Positions 35,368 through 46,288 of a DNA stretch of 64,000 nucleotides are shown here, one piece after another. The stretch covers positions 3,816,310-3,880,309 of the forward strand of contig NC_135152.1 of NCBI RefSeq assembly GCF_050948215.1, read 5' to 3'. This stretch comes from Halictus rubicundus (lineage: Eukaryota; Arthropoda; Insecta; Hymenoptera; Halictidae). A program made the translations under genes and the position numbers. Position 1 is the first letter of the stretch, and every line of letters starts with the position of its first letter. Under the pieces are notes generated by a model. The model had not been told where the DNA came from. It did not search any database and saw nothing but the letters and a program-made list of their open reading frames with translations.

Positions 35368-35394
35368 TATATAGAATAAACACTGTATTCTGGT

Positions 35395-35528
35395 TTAACA
35401 CGTTCGCGACGGGGCCTGAATTTAGTGTTCCCGCCGTGGGGCGGGGTTGTTTTTCGTACCGATGAGACAATTGTGTATGTACTACTGGTGGCTCATCCCG
35501 TTCCATGGGACAGACAAGAATGTGTTAA
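35395..35528. mobile_element. Short TTAA-flanked MITE (piggyBac-like)
   Basis: TTAACACGTTCGCGACGG at the left and, reversed, TTAACACATTCTTGTCTG at the right give a short terminal inverted repeat (CACRTTC) with TTAA at both ends, 35395-35398 and 35525-35528. TTAA is the known target of piggyBac-type elements. The body is GC-rich with no coding. Confidence 0.6.
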
Positions 35529-37209
35529 CATACCTGGAATTTATTAAACGAACTTTATACGGTCTGTCAAATTCATAAATTTTTATAAAACTCTCATGCT
35601 ATTGGAGCGTAACGCAAACTAGTTCGGTTATCTTCAACACCTCCCTTGAATCCTATCTTTTTTGAAGCAATGACTATGTCCATTTTCCCCGAATGTTTAC
35701 ACCGCTGCGAATCATCAGCGAGAAAATTTCGCGGGTTTGCAGGGTCGTCGGAGAAAGAGGTGGGACGAACGGGGGGAGGGGAATTGAAACTAAATCGAAT
35801 AGTATAGTCGGTCTTTTGCATAACTCATGTCGCGGCGGAGATATCGAGCAGCGTGGTCGGCATTTGCCCGTGCAGGTGTTTCGCGGAAATAATTGAGCGG
35901 GGCACGGTGCTCTCAGAAAAGTCATTTACGAGGCCGCGAACAAAGAGACGCACAGTTGGCTGGCTCTGACGGATCTCCGCGGAATTTTCTCGCGGAGGAC
36001 GGTATCGTCGGATTGTTCCCTCGCCGTTCTGCGATATTATTTGCGCGAGGCTCTCTCGCCGCCTTTTTGTTCAATCTCGCCGAACAATTAATTAAACGAC
36101 ACGAGCGACGAGAGACGACGGAGGAGTGGAAAGGAGAGGAGAGGGGATGCAGAAAATATTCGCGATTCTCGCGACGAAATGAAACAGGCGATCTGGTTAT
36201 CTCCCCGATTTATAATATCGGCATCTATGTATCGCGTTTCGCGGAATTTTCGCATCGGGGAAACGTGATCGCGGTAGAAACGTATAGCCGGCACACATTC
36301 GGGTAATTCAGCCGGAATCGTATACAATTTACACGTGTTTATTATGCACGGAACCCCGAAATACGGGAATGGCCACCGCGGATATAACCGGGAGGGAGAG
36401 AGGCATTCACCGATCCGAAACTCGGTCGAGAAATTCGCGAAATTATTGCGCGTTAATCCGAATTTCGCTGATCCGAAGGAGTAACCGCCCCGCGGTAATT
36501 GTGAGGTCCACTCCCATCGGTGTTTATAATTCAATAAGGATATCGCGATAAATCGCGCCGCATTTAAACGCGATAATCCGATACCCGAGCGACAAGAATT
36601 AATGCGGATGATCGAGTGCCCTGTCTCGCGTAATTTTGTTTTTTCGCCAGCGTGCACTGTTCTCCTTACAATAACATGCCCGCGATTCCCATTCCGATTA
36701 TTCTTGGGGAAAGAAATACAGTTCTGAATAAAAGTACTCGCGCAGGTGTCCAAAAGAATCGTTTCTCTTAAAGCTGTTTTATATCTTCGATTAAATAACG
36801 AGGTTTTTCGAGTTTGAGGAAATAAGCGAGATCTGTATCAGAAATGAATGCTTTTCGTCACGACAAAAATCCGAATGATGGTGTCAAGCAAAAATCGACA
36901 GACTTTTCTGGAACACCTGGCATAAAATGGCCAATTCTTCCCGAAGAAATAAATTCGGGCGCGATCGAGAGTCTGCCAGCTCCTTTGTCAACCTCGTTCG
37001 CGACTTTCCATTTCTGAAAATCCGAGAATTCCAGAAGATGGTCTTCGCGGAAAGGAACTGCCGGTGGACAACGGGGCCGTTCCAGGGGATTACAACGCGG
37101 CGGCCGGTAACCCGAAGAGAAATAGCGAAGTCGTAAATTAACTGAAGCGTGAAGACGGCTATAGGTGAGTGGAGAAAATAAACGGGGGAAAGAAAGAGGA
37201 ACTACAGTG
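35529..37209. other. No recognisable gene
   Basis: Frames at 35893-36306 (plus), 36088-36753 (minus, 221 codons) and 36858-37427 (minus) overlap one another and show no domain. The DNA has frequent CG and TTCGCG words, but I see no repeat structure. Confidence 0.4.
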
Positions 37210-37237
37210 GAAGAAGAAGAAGAAGAAGAAGAAGAAG
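37210..37237. repeat. (GAA)n trinucleotide repeat
   Basis: About nine tandem AAG/GAA triplets. They give poly-Glu or poly-Lys in overlapping frames that are not supported as genes. Confidence 0.95.
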
Positions 37238-37985
37238 CGGCGGGTCCGAGCCGCGCCGCGCCGGTGCGAGCGAGTTTTCTTGGTCTGTTTGGGTCAAGCC
37301 CGGGGAAAACCGGCCACGGTAAATCTTTACGCCATTCGGTGTATTGCCTTGGACATGCACACAGCACGGCAAATCCAATTTTCATCGGGCGTCGCACCGT
37401 TCCGCGTTTAATATAATCTGGAAACAAAGCTCTGAGGGACTACTCGCGATAACTGGTGGCGTGAAACGGGCCGCTCGCAATTAACGGCCCGGACAAAAGC
37501 CGTCGTGCGAACAAGAAGAAGAACAAGAAGAAGAAAAACCCGGCTGGACAAAACGCGATGCAATAAAACCAAGAATGGTACGAAAGAGAGAGTGCGAGGG
37601 AGAAGACAGAGATGAGGGAGACAAAGAAGATCACGATAAAGAAAGGAGGGCCGGCATTGTTGACTCCTAATTCCGCTTCGACGCCTAATTAAGTCAACGT
37701 TGATTCTTTTCCGAGCCAGGAAACAGTGGGGGGTGGGTGTGGGGGAATGTCACTGGAATTCTCAGTAATATACACCTTCAATTAATTCATACTCTGTTCA
37801 TGCCTGTTTCATGTTGTTCCTTCATTTTGTGTCTCAATGCAATCCTCAAAGTCACAGATGAAATATCAAATATCAATTCTACATTTCATTCTACATCGCG
37901 AAGTATCTTTCATTGGTACGTATCGAAGCATCTTTCATTGGTGCGTATCGAATTCCGTTCTACATAAAAATCGCACAAGATCAAA
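37238..37985. other. No recognisable gene; small 27-bp duplication
   Basis: The phrase CATCTTTCATTGGTGCGTATCGAA near 37925-37951 is a tandem duplicate of TATCTTTCATTGGTACGTATCGAA just before it. A purine-rich GAAGAA patch lies at 37510-37540. No exon is recognised. Confidence 0.5.
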
Positions 37986-37989
37986 ATAC

Positions 37990-38614
37990 AGTGAATCCGC
38001 GTTATATGTCAGCAGCCCGGGTCTTGTCGTCGTCGGGGCACTACTCTTTGATGCAGTGCTGAACGTAGAAAAGGACAGCGATAGTCAGCGCGATTTACAG
38101 TTCGCCGCGGTCCGTAAACACGTCGTAATTCGTGTTTCCTCTGAGTTATCTGTCAAAGTCACGGCGGAGAAATGCTGCCGACGAGACCCTACTGTTCTTT
38201 GATCCAGTGCCGAACGTAGAAAAGAACAGCAATATATTTGTTGAATTTTTCTGATTAAAATGATACCAAACACGATACAATTCGGATCATATTTACACTA
38301 ATTTTCCGTTAATATGATTGTAAGGGGAAATAACTTTCATCGTTCATTACACAAGTGAATATCATCGGAATTATATCATATTCGGTATCATTTTAATCAG
38401 AAAAATTCCACAAATGTATTGGCGAAAGTGTTGCAAAAGAATAACGAAAAAAAAGAAGTTTTCTTATTGAATTAGTAGTGGTCTCCTGTTTTCATACCAG
38501 ACCCGTGTTATGTTCACAGCTCTCGGCAGCGGCGGCTCTCGCGATAGTGGGGATAATTTCGCGACGGATAACTCAGAAGTCTCGGCGACGTATATCCCGG
38601 ATTCATTGTATTAA
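37990..38614. repeat. 212-bp-family relative with internal duplications and a hairpin insertion
   Basis: The left end TACAGTGAATCCGCGTTATATGTC lies at about 37988-38011, and the right end GTATATCCCGGATTCATTGTA lies near 38594-38614. The phrase GTAGAAAAGGACAGCGA occurs at 38063 and as a near copy at 38215. It also occurs in the 33520 copy (near 33607). An AT-rich hairpin (38231-38420) separates the two ends. Confidence 0.6.
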
Positions 38615-38743
38615 GATTTTTGGCAGCTCCAGGATCGGTGGAGTGAAATGACAAGGATGTAGAATATTGGAGGATGTGAAATTAATGAAATTTTTATTGA
38701 GGAATAAAAGGATAGGGTTTGATTGGACATTCTGGAACGAGAT
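38274..38743 (+). repeat. Dispersed ~450-bp duplicated block, copy B
   Basis: This block matches 22464-22907 and has the same sharp right boundary after AACGAGAT. It includes the TAGTGGTCTCCTG phrase, the 212-bp-family end, and about 130 bp beyond. Copy B has about 30 bp extra near 38420-38470 that copy A lacks but that is partly present in the fragment at 52511-52623. The extra sequence is therefore ancestral and copy A has lost it. Confidence 0.85.
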
Positions 38744-39311
38744 AAAATCTTATGATTTTCATAATACAGTCCCAGTACACGCTTGCTAGCTTAACAAAAG
38801 CAGCAAGGCGAGTTCGTTGTTGCAGAAGCAAAACGGAAAAAGGGGCCTGTAGGATCGTTCTGCAGGCGATCGGTGGCAGGAAATCGGCCGGTTTCCGTCG
38901 AGTTGGATAGATCGGACGTCGATGGGAGCTTTCGAGGTTTTTCCGAGACGGGTTTGATCGATCCTCCATGACCGCAGGGGCCGGACATTCTTTGCAGGTT
39001 CATCCCGGGGGCCACAAAGCAGACCGCGCCTCGTCGATTCTTGCCGGTTTGCGTCGCCGGTCCTCTCGGCCCTTAGCCGCGGTCTGGGCTGCGGTTTGCG
39101 AGCCGTGCACAGCCAATCCACGAAATCACGAACGGAGCTTCGCTTGCCCTAGGAAAAGAATCGGCCGGTTACACCGGGAGTAGCCGGCTAAGCCGATTTC
39201 CCGATACCGGCGCGCCGGATCTCCGATACCGTCTCCTTTGCGGCGCCGCAACCGCGCCGGTACAAAGCGACCGAGGACACAAGCGCTTCAGGGAAACCCG
39301 TTTTCCTCTTC

Positions 39312-39316
<5 letters not shown>
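38744..39316. other. No recognisable gene
   Basis: This GC-rich stretch has overlapping frames at 38694-39183 on both strands and no domain. Confidence 0.4.

Positions 39317-39384
<68 letters not shown>
39317..39384. repeat. (CT)n microsatellite
   Basis: About 68 bp of uninterrupted CT dinucleotides, the longest simple run in the window. Confidence 0.95.
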
Positions 39385-39388
<4 letters not shown>

Positions 39389-40302
39389 CTCTCGCTTTCT
39401 CCCGGTGTGGAATCGCTGGAGCCAGGGAAAATCTTCCGGCGAATTAGCACTCTGGGAACGGTCAGCACCGCAGAGGTTGATTCTTAAAAGGATCATCGGG
39501 GTTTCGCGGCTACCGAATGCCTCCGATATGGACACACTTCATAATTCGTTCTTCAATTCTTTTTATTTACAAACGTACCCGAATTCGATTAATTCACAAT
39601 TGTTTCTCGTTCTCTCTTTCTTCTTGCGTGGGCTCTTTTCACGCATTCCTAAAACATATTTTTAAAATCGAAACGAAAGAAAATTCTGTTTTCTTGTTGT
39701 TGATATATAGCCATTGGAGAGTACACGGGCACACAATAAACACGAACTTGCTTTTTCTTCTATATTGTGTGTGTGTGTACGTGCGTAGATGGAAAGGATC
39801 GGTTAAGTCGACCTTTCTCTCATCTGTCACTCCTGCTTGGTTAATTAAAACCGTGCTAGGTAGTTTTTTGATGGTGAGGTGTTTTGAGTAGTATAGAAAT
39901 TGTACAACTTGTTGGTAACGATAATTCTTACTTTAGTTATATCGGCTGTACAAAAGATGTGACTTAAATGAGGACTAGCTGAAGACTGGTGGAATACAAA
40001 CTGAAGACTGAAGACTCGCACGCAAAGATGGGTATTTAAGAGATGTGAAATTGGTGGTGGAGGTGGTAAATGGTAGAGTGAGAAAATTGGGGGTGAGTAG
40101 TTAGAAGTTATCCAGACGCTGTCTTAGATTGTTACGTGCCGGAAACTCGCGGAGAAAATGGGACGAGTCCCGTCGTTTGGGTCTCAAGAGTCTTGGACCC
40201 TTAGGTTAATTTATTGCCTCTAGCAAGGGTGATCGAAGTGGTTGGGACTCAACATTGTGCGTGTAGAATAAATTATAGTGCAACGGATTAATTTAAGAGC
40301 AG
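39385..40302. other. No recognisable gene
   Basis: A 124-codon plus-strand frame at 39517-39891 is hydrophobic and Phe/Leu-rich in AT-rich DNA. It lacks a recognisable family signature. A short GT run lies at 39764-39776. Confidence 0.4.
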
Positions 40303-40652
40303 CGTGCCAAACATGTACTTCCTTGAAAGGAGTGTTTCCCAAGGTCATTTGAAGAAACTTTTTTCTTTGCGAAAATGTTCTCCGCGGCTTTGTTAAGGAG
40401 ATATTAACGAAAAACTCGGACCAGTCAGAGGGCGGCTATAGCGGACAGATCATGGCTCGGCCAATGTCAACGCCACGCTTAGCGGGACCTGTTGCCGGTA
40501 TCTGTCCGCTGTAGCCACGCTCTGATTGGTCCGCGTTTTCCGGTAATAACTCCTTATCCGCGGAGAACACTTTCGCAAGGAAAAAAGCTTCTTCAAATGA
40601 CCTCGGGAATCACCCTTTTCAAATAAGTACAACATTTTTGGGACTTCCTGTA
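40303..40652. mobile_element. Palindromic MITE with ~150-bp arms
   Basis: The left arm (about 40307-40450) and right arm (about 40500-40650) are inverted copies. They share AAGGTCATTTGAAGAA, CTTTTTTC, TTGCGAAA, GTTCTCCGCGG and a CGGACAGAT inner end, and the loop is about 50 bp. Short indels separate the arms, so the duplication is not recent. No coding sequence and no clear target duplication were found. Confidence 0.75.
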
Positions 40653-40773
40653 TATTTCTTCCATTTATGGACATTCGAAGGCTGAACGTATTAAAAGCAT
40701 TCCCAATCTCTTATTCCACGACAGAAATACACATTCTCAGGGGTGAATGTTTTTTAATTTGATAGTGACCATA

Positions 40774-41022
40774 TTAACCCTTTGCACTCGAGTGGTGACT
40801 CTGGAGCACCACTAAAAATTGTTGTGGCATTATTTCAAAGAAATTACAAAAAATATTACAAAATATTTGTTACATCACAAAATTTGTATTTAACAGATTA
40901 CTAAACATTTAAATATTATATGTAGAAGTCGGATCGGTTTCGTATGATTAAAATGAAAATATTCTAAGACGGAAGAAAAATTTAGTTTTAGAATTAAAAT
41001 AGCGCCGAGTGCAAAGGGTTAA
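40774..41022. mobile_element. TTAA-flanked MITE with CCCTTTGCACTCG ends (piggyBac-like)
   Basis: The left end reads TTAACCCTTTGCACTCG from 40774. The right end in reverse reads TTAACCCTTTGCACTCGG, ending at 41022. The 13-bp inverted repeat with CCCTTTG and TTAA at both ends is typical of piggyBac-type elements. The interior is AT-rich and non-coding. Confidence 0.8.
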
Positions 41023-41388
41023 CACTTTGAACGCCGAACTAGAAACCCCAAAAATTCCATAAAATCAAAGTAAGTTGTTTAATGAAATAAAAATTGAAAA
41101 AAATTAAATACAGCTAACCCTCCTATAACACGGTAGATAGGTTCCTAAGAAAATGCCGTGTTGTATGAGACCCAGAGCCAGTACAAAAAGGGGGGTTGCG
41201 TACAGGTAGGTGTTGTAGGAGGATTACCTGTACTAAGTATGATACTGAGTAGTCCTCCAACTTTCTTGTATGTTACAGATCCTAATAAAATTTGGTACAA
41301 TGAATATATCAACGTAAAAATTCATTTTAAAACCTGCACAAATAATTCCGTCACCCACATATGGGTGACGTGGCAGTCAACGTGTTAA
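41019..41388. mobile_element. Second TTAA MITE sharing a TTAA with its neighbour
   Basis: The left end TTAACACTTTGAACGCC (41019) and the reversed right end TTAACACGTTGACTGCC (41388) form an imperfect inverted repeat. The TTAA at 41019-41022 also closes the preceding element. The body contains CTCCTATAACACGGTAGATAG and a ACCCACATATGGGT palindrome near the right end. Confidence 0.65.
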
Positions 41389-42424
41389 ACAGACAATCCA
41401 ACCCGAAGAAACAAGTTTTCGAAAAAATTTCTAACCAACTCTGACCACTCGGAGATGAACCGCATCACCGGCGTCGCCCAAGCAGAAAATTCCGTGCTCC
41501 TCCATTAAATTAATAAACCGGTTCTAATGTCGGGGGTTCTCGAAGAAGCTCGCGAGGCGGACGGTTAACCGGCAATATCTCCGGTGGCCATGTAACCCCG
41601 AAATTGATAAAAATCCCGGCAGTACAGGACGCATCGAGCCGTGAACGACGATTATCCGGGCGGGTATCCCGGGGCCGGGGCGAGAAAGCATCGCACGGTT
41701 AATCGAATCGGCACGGGCTCTCCCCGATGGAAAAAGAAATACCGGGCTGGCCCGGACGTGGATCGCGCGAAGTTGTTCGATTATCGAGGCAGGAGATTAT
41801 CGGGATTGAAATTCTAGCGGCGCAGCCGGAAAACAGGGGCCGGGGCTGATCCTTCGGAGTCGACTTCTGCCGCTATCGACCGCGATGCCACTGTTTTACA
41901 AAACGAAATCCCCAGGACTTCGACCCCGGGGCCGAGTTTGCGCGGCACCACTCGCCTGCCTCCTCGTGGCCCGTCTTCTCGCCGAACTAAGCCGATTTTA
42001 TGGGGTTCTGTGCCCGGGTGTGCTACGGGGAATACACGTTGGGAAGGTCCACGGGAGCCTCGAACGACCCGCTGACACCGTGGAAAACGCAACTACATCT
42101 CCGCCAATGACGCGGCCTTACACTCCATGAAACATCGAATTTTATTCTTCGCCTCGTTGTACTTTAAAATCCTGTCGCTGCTTTAAATTTAATTTCACTT
42201 TACTTGCGGGACACGGGAACGATCCCCCACGACTCGTAACTCTTCCAGAACGTGAGCTCCTTGCTGCATCGATCCACCGACGTTTGCTGAACTGGATCAC
42301 ACTTAGGAGATCCCGCTTGCTTGATCTCGTATGACCGACTGCGTCGATAGACTTTTATGGGGCCCTTAATCCGTCGACGACGCCGAGAAATTGTTACCTG
42401 GACGATTCTTTTTATACTCGACCG
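41389..42424. other. No recognisable gene
   Basis: GC-rich DNA from 41480 to 42130, with overlapping short frames on both strands (41814-42130) and no motif. Confidence 0.4.
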
Positions 42425-42850
42425 TCATCGTTTAATTTCAGCTATCGAACGTTGAATATATTCCCACGGGAATACATACGAAAACCGACTTCGAGATTTT
42501 CTCTTGAACCAACATTTGCCACAAAGTGCGATTCCCTGCCTTTAATTTGAGCCCTCGAACGTTGAAAAATTCCTACGGGATCACATTCTAGAAACGAGTC
42601 GAATATCCTTCTAAAAATCGAGACTGAAATTCTGCTGATCTGCTTGGATTTTGTCCATTTTTTAACAGGCTTTCATGAAGGACAATTTTGTCCGAGCAGA
42701 TGGTCGGGTTTCAACAATTTTTTCGGAACGATTTCGTGCTTCTTTTCGAACAAGAACATACCTGTCACAAAGTATGCTTTTCCATCTTCAATTTAAGCCG
42801 TCGAAAGTTCGACATTTTCTGTGGGAACGCATTTCAAGATGGACATGAAT
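42425..42850 (+). repeat. Degenerate three-copy direct repeat
   Basis: A phrase of the type TTTAATTTGAGCCCTCGAACGTTGA, followed by a CACGGGAAYACAT-type phrase, recurs near 42431, 42540 and 42788. Two copies are also preceded by a TGYCACAAAGT phrase. Spacing is unequal (about 110 and 248 bp). This is an old local duplication of non-coding DNA. Confidence 0.6.
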
Positions 42851-43129
42851 GATCCCCTTCGAGTCACGATAAAATTGTTGTGCATCAATTACAAAATACA
42901 GGAGCTAAGTAAACATTTATTTCCCCCATTAATATTCTGAAGAGGTTGAAAATAATATATCAAATTGTAGCTACTCAAGACAACTTAGTCTATTGTGTAC
43001 ATTCTTCTAACTGTTACAATGAATATAATTATAATTATTCCGCCCTACTTAATGAAATCTACATTGATATTGATTTTGGTCGGACCGTGGCTGAATCCAG
43101 GAATTCCAACCTCTGATTGATCAGCTCTT

Positions 43130-43853
43130 ACTTAAAAAGGGTGCACTCTCCATATTCACAGATGGTAGTAAAAGTAAGGACGCCACAGTGGTTGGAACAG
43201 CCTGCGTATGTCACAATCTGAATTTATCAGTAGTGAGCAGCATAAATAGAAATGCATCCATATTTACAGCTGAATATATCGCACTTATGGATGCTGTGGA
43301 CGTTTTATTATATTTTCTGATTCCTTAAGCTGTCTGGCATCCCTTAGATATCCCTCCACTAATATTAGCCTTAACCCTTACATACTCTCTATCAAGAATA
43401 AAATTTATGAACACCGCACAAAATATCCTGATTCCAACGAAATTGAATTTTACTGGATACCGTCCCATCTGGGTATTTATGGTAATGAAAATGCTGATGA
43501 ATTAGCCAATATTGCCAGGAACAGTGCTGATCAAGATTGCTCTCTCAAAATACCGTATACTGATTTAAGGGAGATCTCTAAATCACGTGCTTTCAATAAG
43601 TCAAGGGCAAAAACTACTTTGAAAATTTTCACGACGAAAGAAGGAAACCCTGGTACACGGGGAAAAATTTATCTCGAGAAATCATTGTGACCATTAACAG
43701 AATTAGATCTGGTTATTATAGTCTTAACTTCTCTCTAGCTAAAATCAAAGTGGTAAATAACCCTGGCTGTTCATGTGGTCATGAGACACAGGATATTGAT
43801 CACGTCTTATGGCAATGTCCTCTACACGACACGCACAGATTGAAATTTATATA
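43130..43853 (+). pseudogene. LINE RNase H domain and Cys/His motif, frameshifted
   Basis: Readable landmarks in order are IFTDGSKSKD (first Asp), FTAEYIALMDAVDV (Glu), FSDSLSCL in a shifted frame (Asp), WIPSHLGIYGNENADELAN (His, Asp), VTINRIRSGYYSLNFSL and CSCGHETQDIDHVLWQC. At least two frameshifts break the reading. The RNase H active-site residues are all still visible, unlike in the 6594-7620 copy. The reading stops where the MITE begins, at LKFIY. Confidence 0.85.
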
Positions 43854-44253
43854 CAGGGCCATCCGTTTTTAAACGGCCAAACGTCAACCAGCTATAGAGG
43901 ACCCCAAATGAAACAAATTTCACCCCTAACACTTTTTTTGATTCGGTCTTGATTTTTAGATAATTGCAAAAACCCGTCATTTTTTGCGTTCACTTAAGAT
44001 TAAATATATTAGGACTACAATTATGTATCTTGATGATGTTTCCTTTGTTTGGTTTAAAATAAATAGGGGCATCTTTTTTATTAAGTCAACTTTTTTGTAT
44101 GACCTTTGGATCTTGGTTTTTTTGACATGGGGCACGCCGTGGAGACTGAATGAAATAACTTCGAATCAAAAAAAGTGTTAGGGGTGAAAGTTGTTCCATT
44201 TGGGGTCCTCTATAGCTGGTTGACGTTTGGCCGTTTAAAAACGGATGACCCTG
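43854..44253. mobile_element. 400-bp MITE inserted in the LINE
   Basis: The ends CAGGGCCATCCGTTTTTAAA and, reversed, CAGGGTCATCCGTTTTTAAA begin inverted repeats of about 90 bp, including CTATAGAGGACCCCAAATG. Both ends abut TA, consistent with a Tc1/mariner-type target duplication. It carries no transposase. The insertion postdates the LINE copy. Confidence 0.9.
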
Positions 44254-44255
44254 TA

Positions 44256-44376
44256 TAACCTGAGATTACGGGGTTGTTTTCTTCCCATGTCGTGCAATGT
44301 ACTACTCCACAGACGTACAAACACTCTATGTAAGATTTTATGTTCCTTCCTGAAAGATTGTGGATTGTGTATATAA
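44256..44376 (+). pseudogene. LINE ORF2 C-terminal tail, distal to the MITE
   Basis: The frame reads NLRLRGCFLPMSCNVLLH, then RRTNTLCKILCSFLKDCGLCI and stops at 44376. FLKDCGL resembles the closing FLxxxGL phrase of many insect LINE ORF2 proteins. This shows that the coding region continued across the MITE site. The stretch after it is the LINE's 3' untranslated region. Confidence 0.75.
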
Positions 44377-44548
44377 TGTCACCATTACGTCCATTACCAA
44401 TTAAGCGACTTCAACTGATATGTATCTATTACGTTACCTTCACATTAGTATAAGGTTATTATTGTAATATTATGTATGTAATACAGACTGCAGGATAACC
44501 TCTCATCGGAGGTTACGACTGTACAATAAAAAAAAAATTGTAGCTACT

Positions 44549-46288
44549 AATTTTTGTGGAAAATCCTACTCCGTAGCGCTTCGACGCCGTGGTTGAAAGA
44601 GAACGAAACAGTTTGAGAGTAAGGGGACAGATCTAAGGAGATAGTAAAGGACGTAGGACATCACTTTCCGGCTCGTTCGAACGGAATAAAGTCATAATTC
44701 GTAGCACGTGCGTCCGCTCGCGAGGATCCGCTCCGGTCCGCAAAGATAATGGGAGGGGGAGGCGAAAGTTTTTACCTGAAAGCGAATCCATTCCGCGGCT
44801 CGTTAACAAAAACCCGATGAACCCGGGCCCGAAGTTCGTTAACGAACCCGAGCGACCCGGTCTACGACAAGTACGTAAACTCTGAAAGGCGCTGCAGCCG
44901 CGCAGAAAATAATGACGTGGGAGTGGTGAGGAGAAGTGATTTCCGGCGGAGCCACGAGAGACGAATTTAATTCGCTGCAATTATGCAAGCCTCCCCCTAC
45001 CCCTCTCACTCCTCTCACTCTTTCTCTCAGTCTCTTGCTTCTCCCGAGAAGAAGGAGAACATCTACGTCTCTCGCGGCTCCAGGGATTAACGTGCGACCG
45101 GTTTTTCCCTTCTCACCCGGAAAACCGGTCAATCTGTGGGGTGGGCCCCCGAGAAATCGTGCCCTCGAGTGCGAACCTAATTGCGGACGGTCATACTTCC
45201 GCTCACGTACCTCCCGTGCCTCGTTGGATCCTTCTTAAACTCGGATTGGCTCCCCTAACGTTCGTACACATTGAAATTATACCCTCTTTACACATCTTGA
45301 TCGCCAGTCCTGCGGATTTTTACAGCGTAATCAAAGTCACAATAATAAAAGCTACAATCGAAGAACTTATTCGGTAACACAAGAACAGAAAAGACAAAGT
45401 TCATCACAATCATTTCTGCAACATTCTCACTCCTTGTGGATCTTAATGATTCGTGTAAAAGGTTGTAGAGAAAATTGATTTTACGCCTAATGAATTAAGT
45501 GTACATAATTCAACATGAAATTGACATTGCCTACTCATTATTTCCCAAAAATCAATTTTTATAATTTCCATAATTACCGGTTAGTTCACCACGGTAGATT
45601 TAGTGCTAAATGTTCCCTCAGTAGGTTTTAGTACATCGAAAACTACCGTCGAGTATGCAACTGGATTATTCGTTTGTTCGCAAAGGGAACTCTGTTTGCA
45701 TGCAGACAAGTGAATAAGCAAGTGACAAGGGGTCCCCTAATTAGAATTTCGCGACCGTCAGCGGGTCCCGTGAAATCTTTTCCGGAGTTGAATGCAACGG
45801 CTCGGTTACCGTGGGCTTGATTGCAGCTTAAGTAACATTCGAGCCCGCTTATTAGATTATAAGGGCCTGTGGCATTCGGCCGCGTCCCAGCGCCGTTACG
45901 GGGAAAACGTAACTGTCCATTAGCGTGCAATGGCACGCGATTAGAGTCCATCCGGGTAACCGGACCCGGCCGAGTCTGCCGTTCAATTGTCGAGGAATCC
46001 GAGTCCCGTTGCCGATTGGTCGGCTTGCTGGCCTGTATCGTGGCTTCGTCCAGGTCGTTTCGCTGTCCTCGTACTCATCCTCTAGCTTCGCGGACGTCGA
46101 CACAAGTGAATTCTCGATGCTGACTGTTCTGCATCGGTGCCGTCCCCATTTGCTTCGAAAGACCATTAGTAGACTGCAGAGTTTGTGCCTTTATAAAAAC
46201 GAATTAACCAAGTAATAAACCTCCACAGCTGTATCTATCAATTTTTTAAAACATATTTTTGGAAGTACTTCTTGTAGACACTCAGTCT
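44549..46288. other. No recognisable gene
   Basis: Frames at 44633-45238 on both strands overlap and have no motif. The sequence from 44980 to 45060 is pyrimidine-rich. The sequence from 45250 to 45640 is AT-rich and the part from 45700 to 46170 is GC-rich without repeats. Confidence 0.4.

Larger units (their letters stand above)
33520..35387. repeat. 212-bp-family repeat copy, interrupted by a Tc1-like element
   Basis: The left end TACAGTGTTTACTCGATATA lies at 33520. It continues through CACGGGGTATACCCCG to GTCGGACATA at 33714. It resumes at 35368 with TATATAGAATAAACACTGTA, ending at 35387. Without the inserted element and one TA the copy is about 213 bp, the same as the copy at 60813. Confidence 0.85.
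42976..44534 (+). mobile_element. 5'-truncated LINE insertion with 14-bp target-site duplication
   Basis: The insertion is bounded by AAATTGTAGCTACT at 42962-42975 and again at 44535-44548, directly after an A-rich tail (44528-44537). It holds a degraded RNase H domain, a Cys/His motif region and a C-terminal part, and is split by a 400-bp MITE at 43854-44253. It lacks reverse transcriptase, as expected for a 5'-truncated target-primed copy. The coding strand is plus. Confidence 0.92.

Noticed and set aside
36858..37427. 189-codon minus-strand frame with a serine run
   Set aside because: The serine run is the GAA microsatellite read in reverse. The rest has no recognisable domain.
43984..44181. 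65-codon frame inside the 400-bp MITE as transposase
   Set aside because: It has no transposase motif and lies between short MITE arms. The element is too small to be autonomous.
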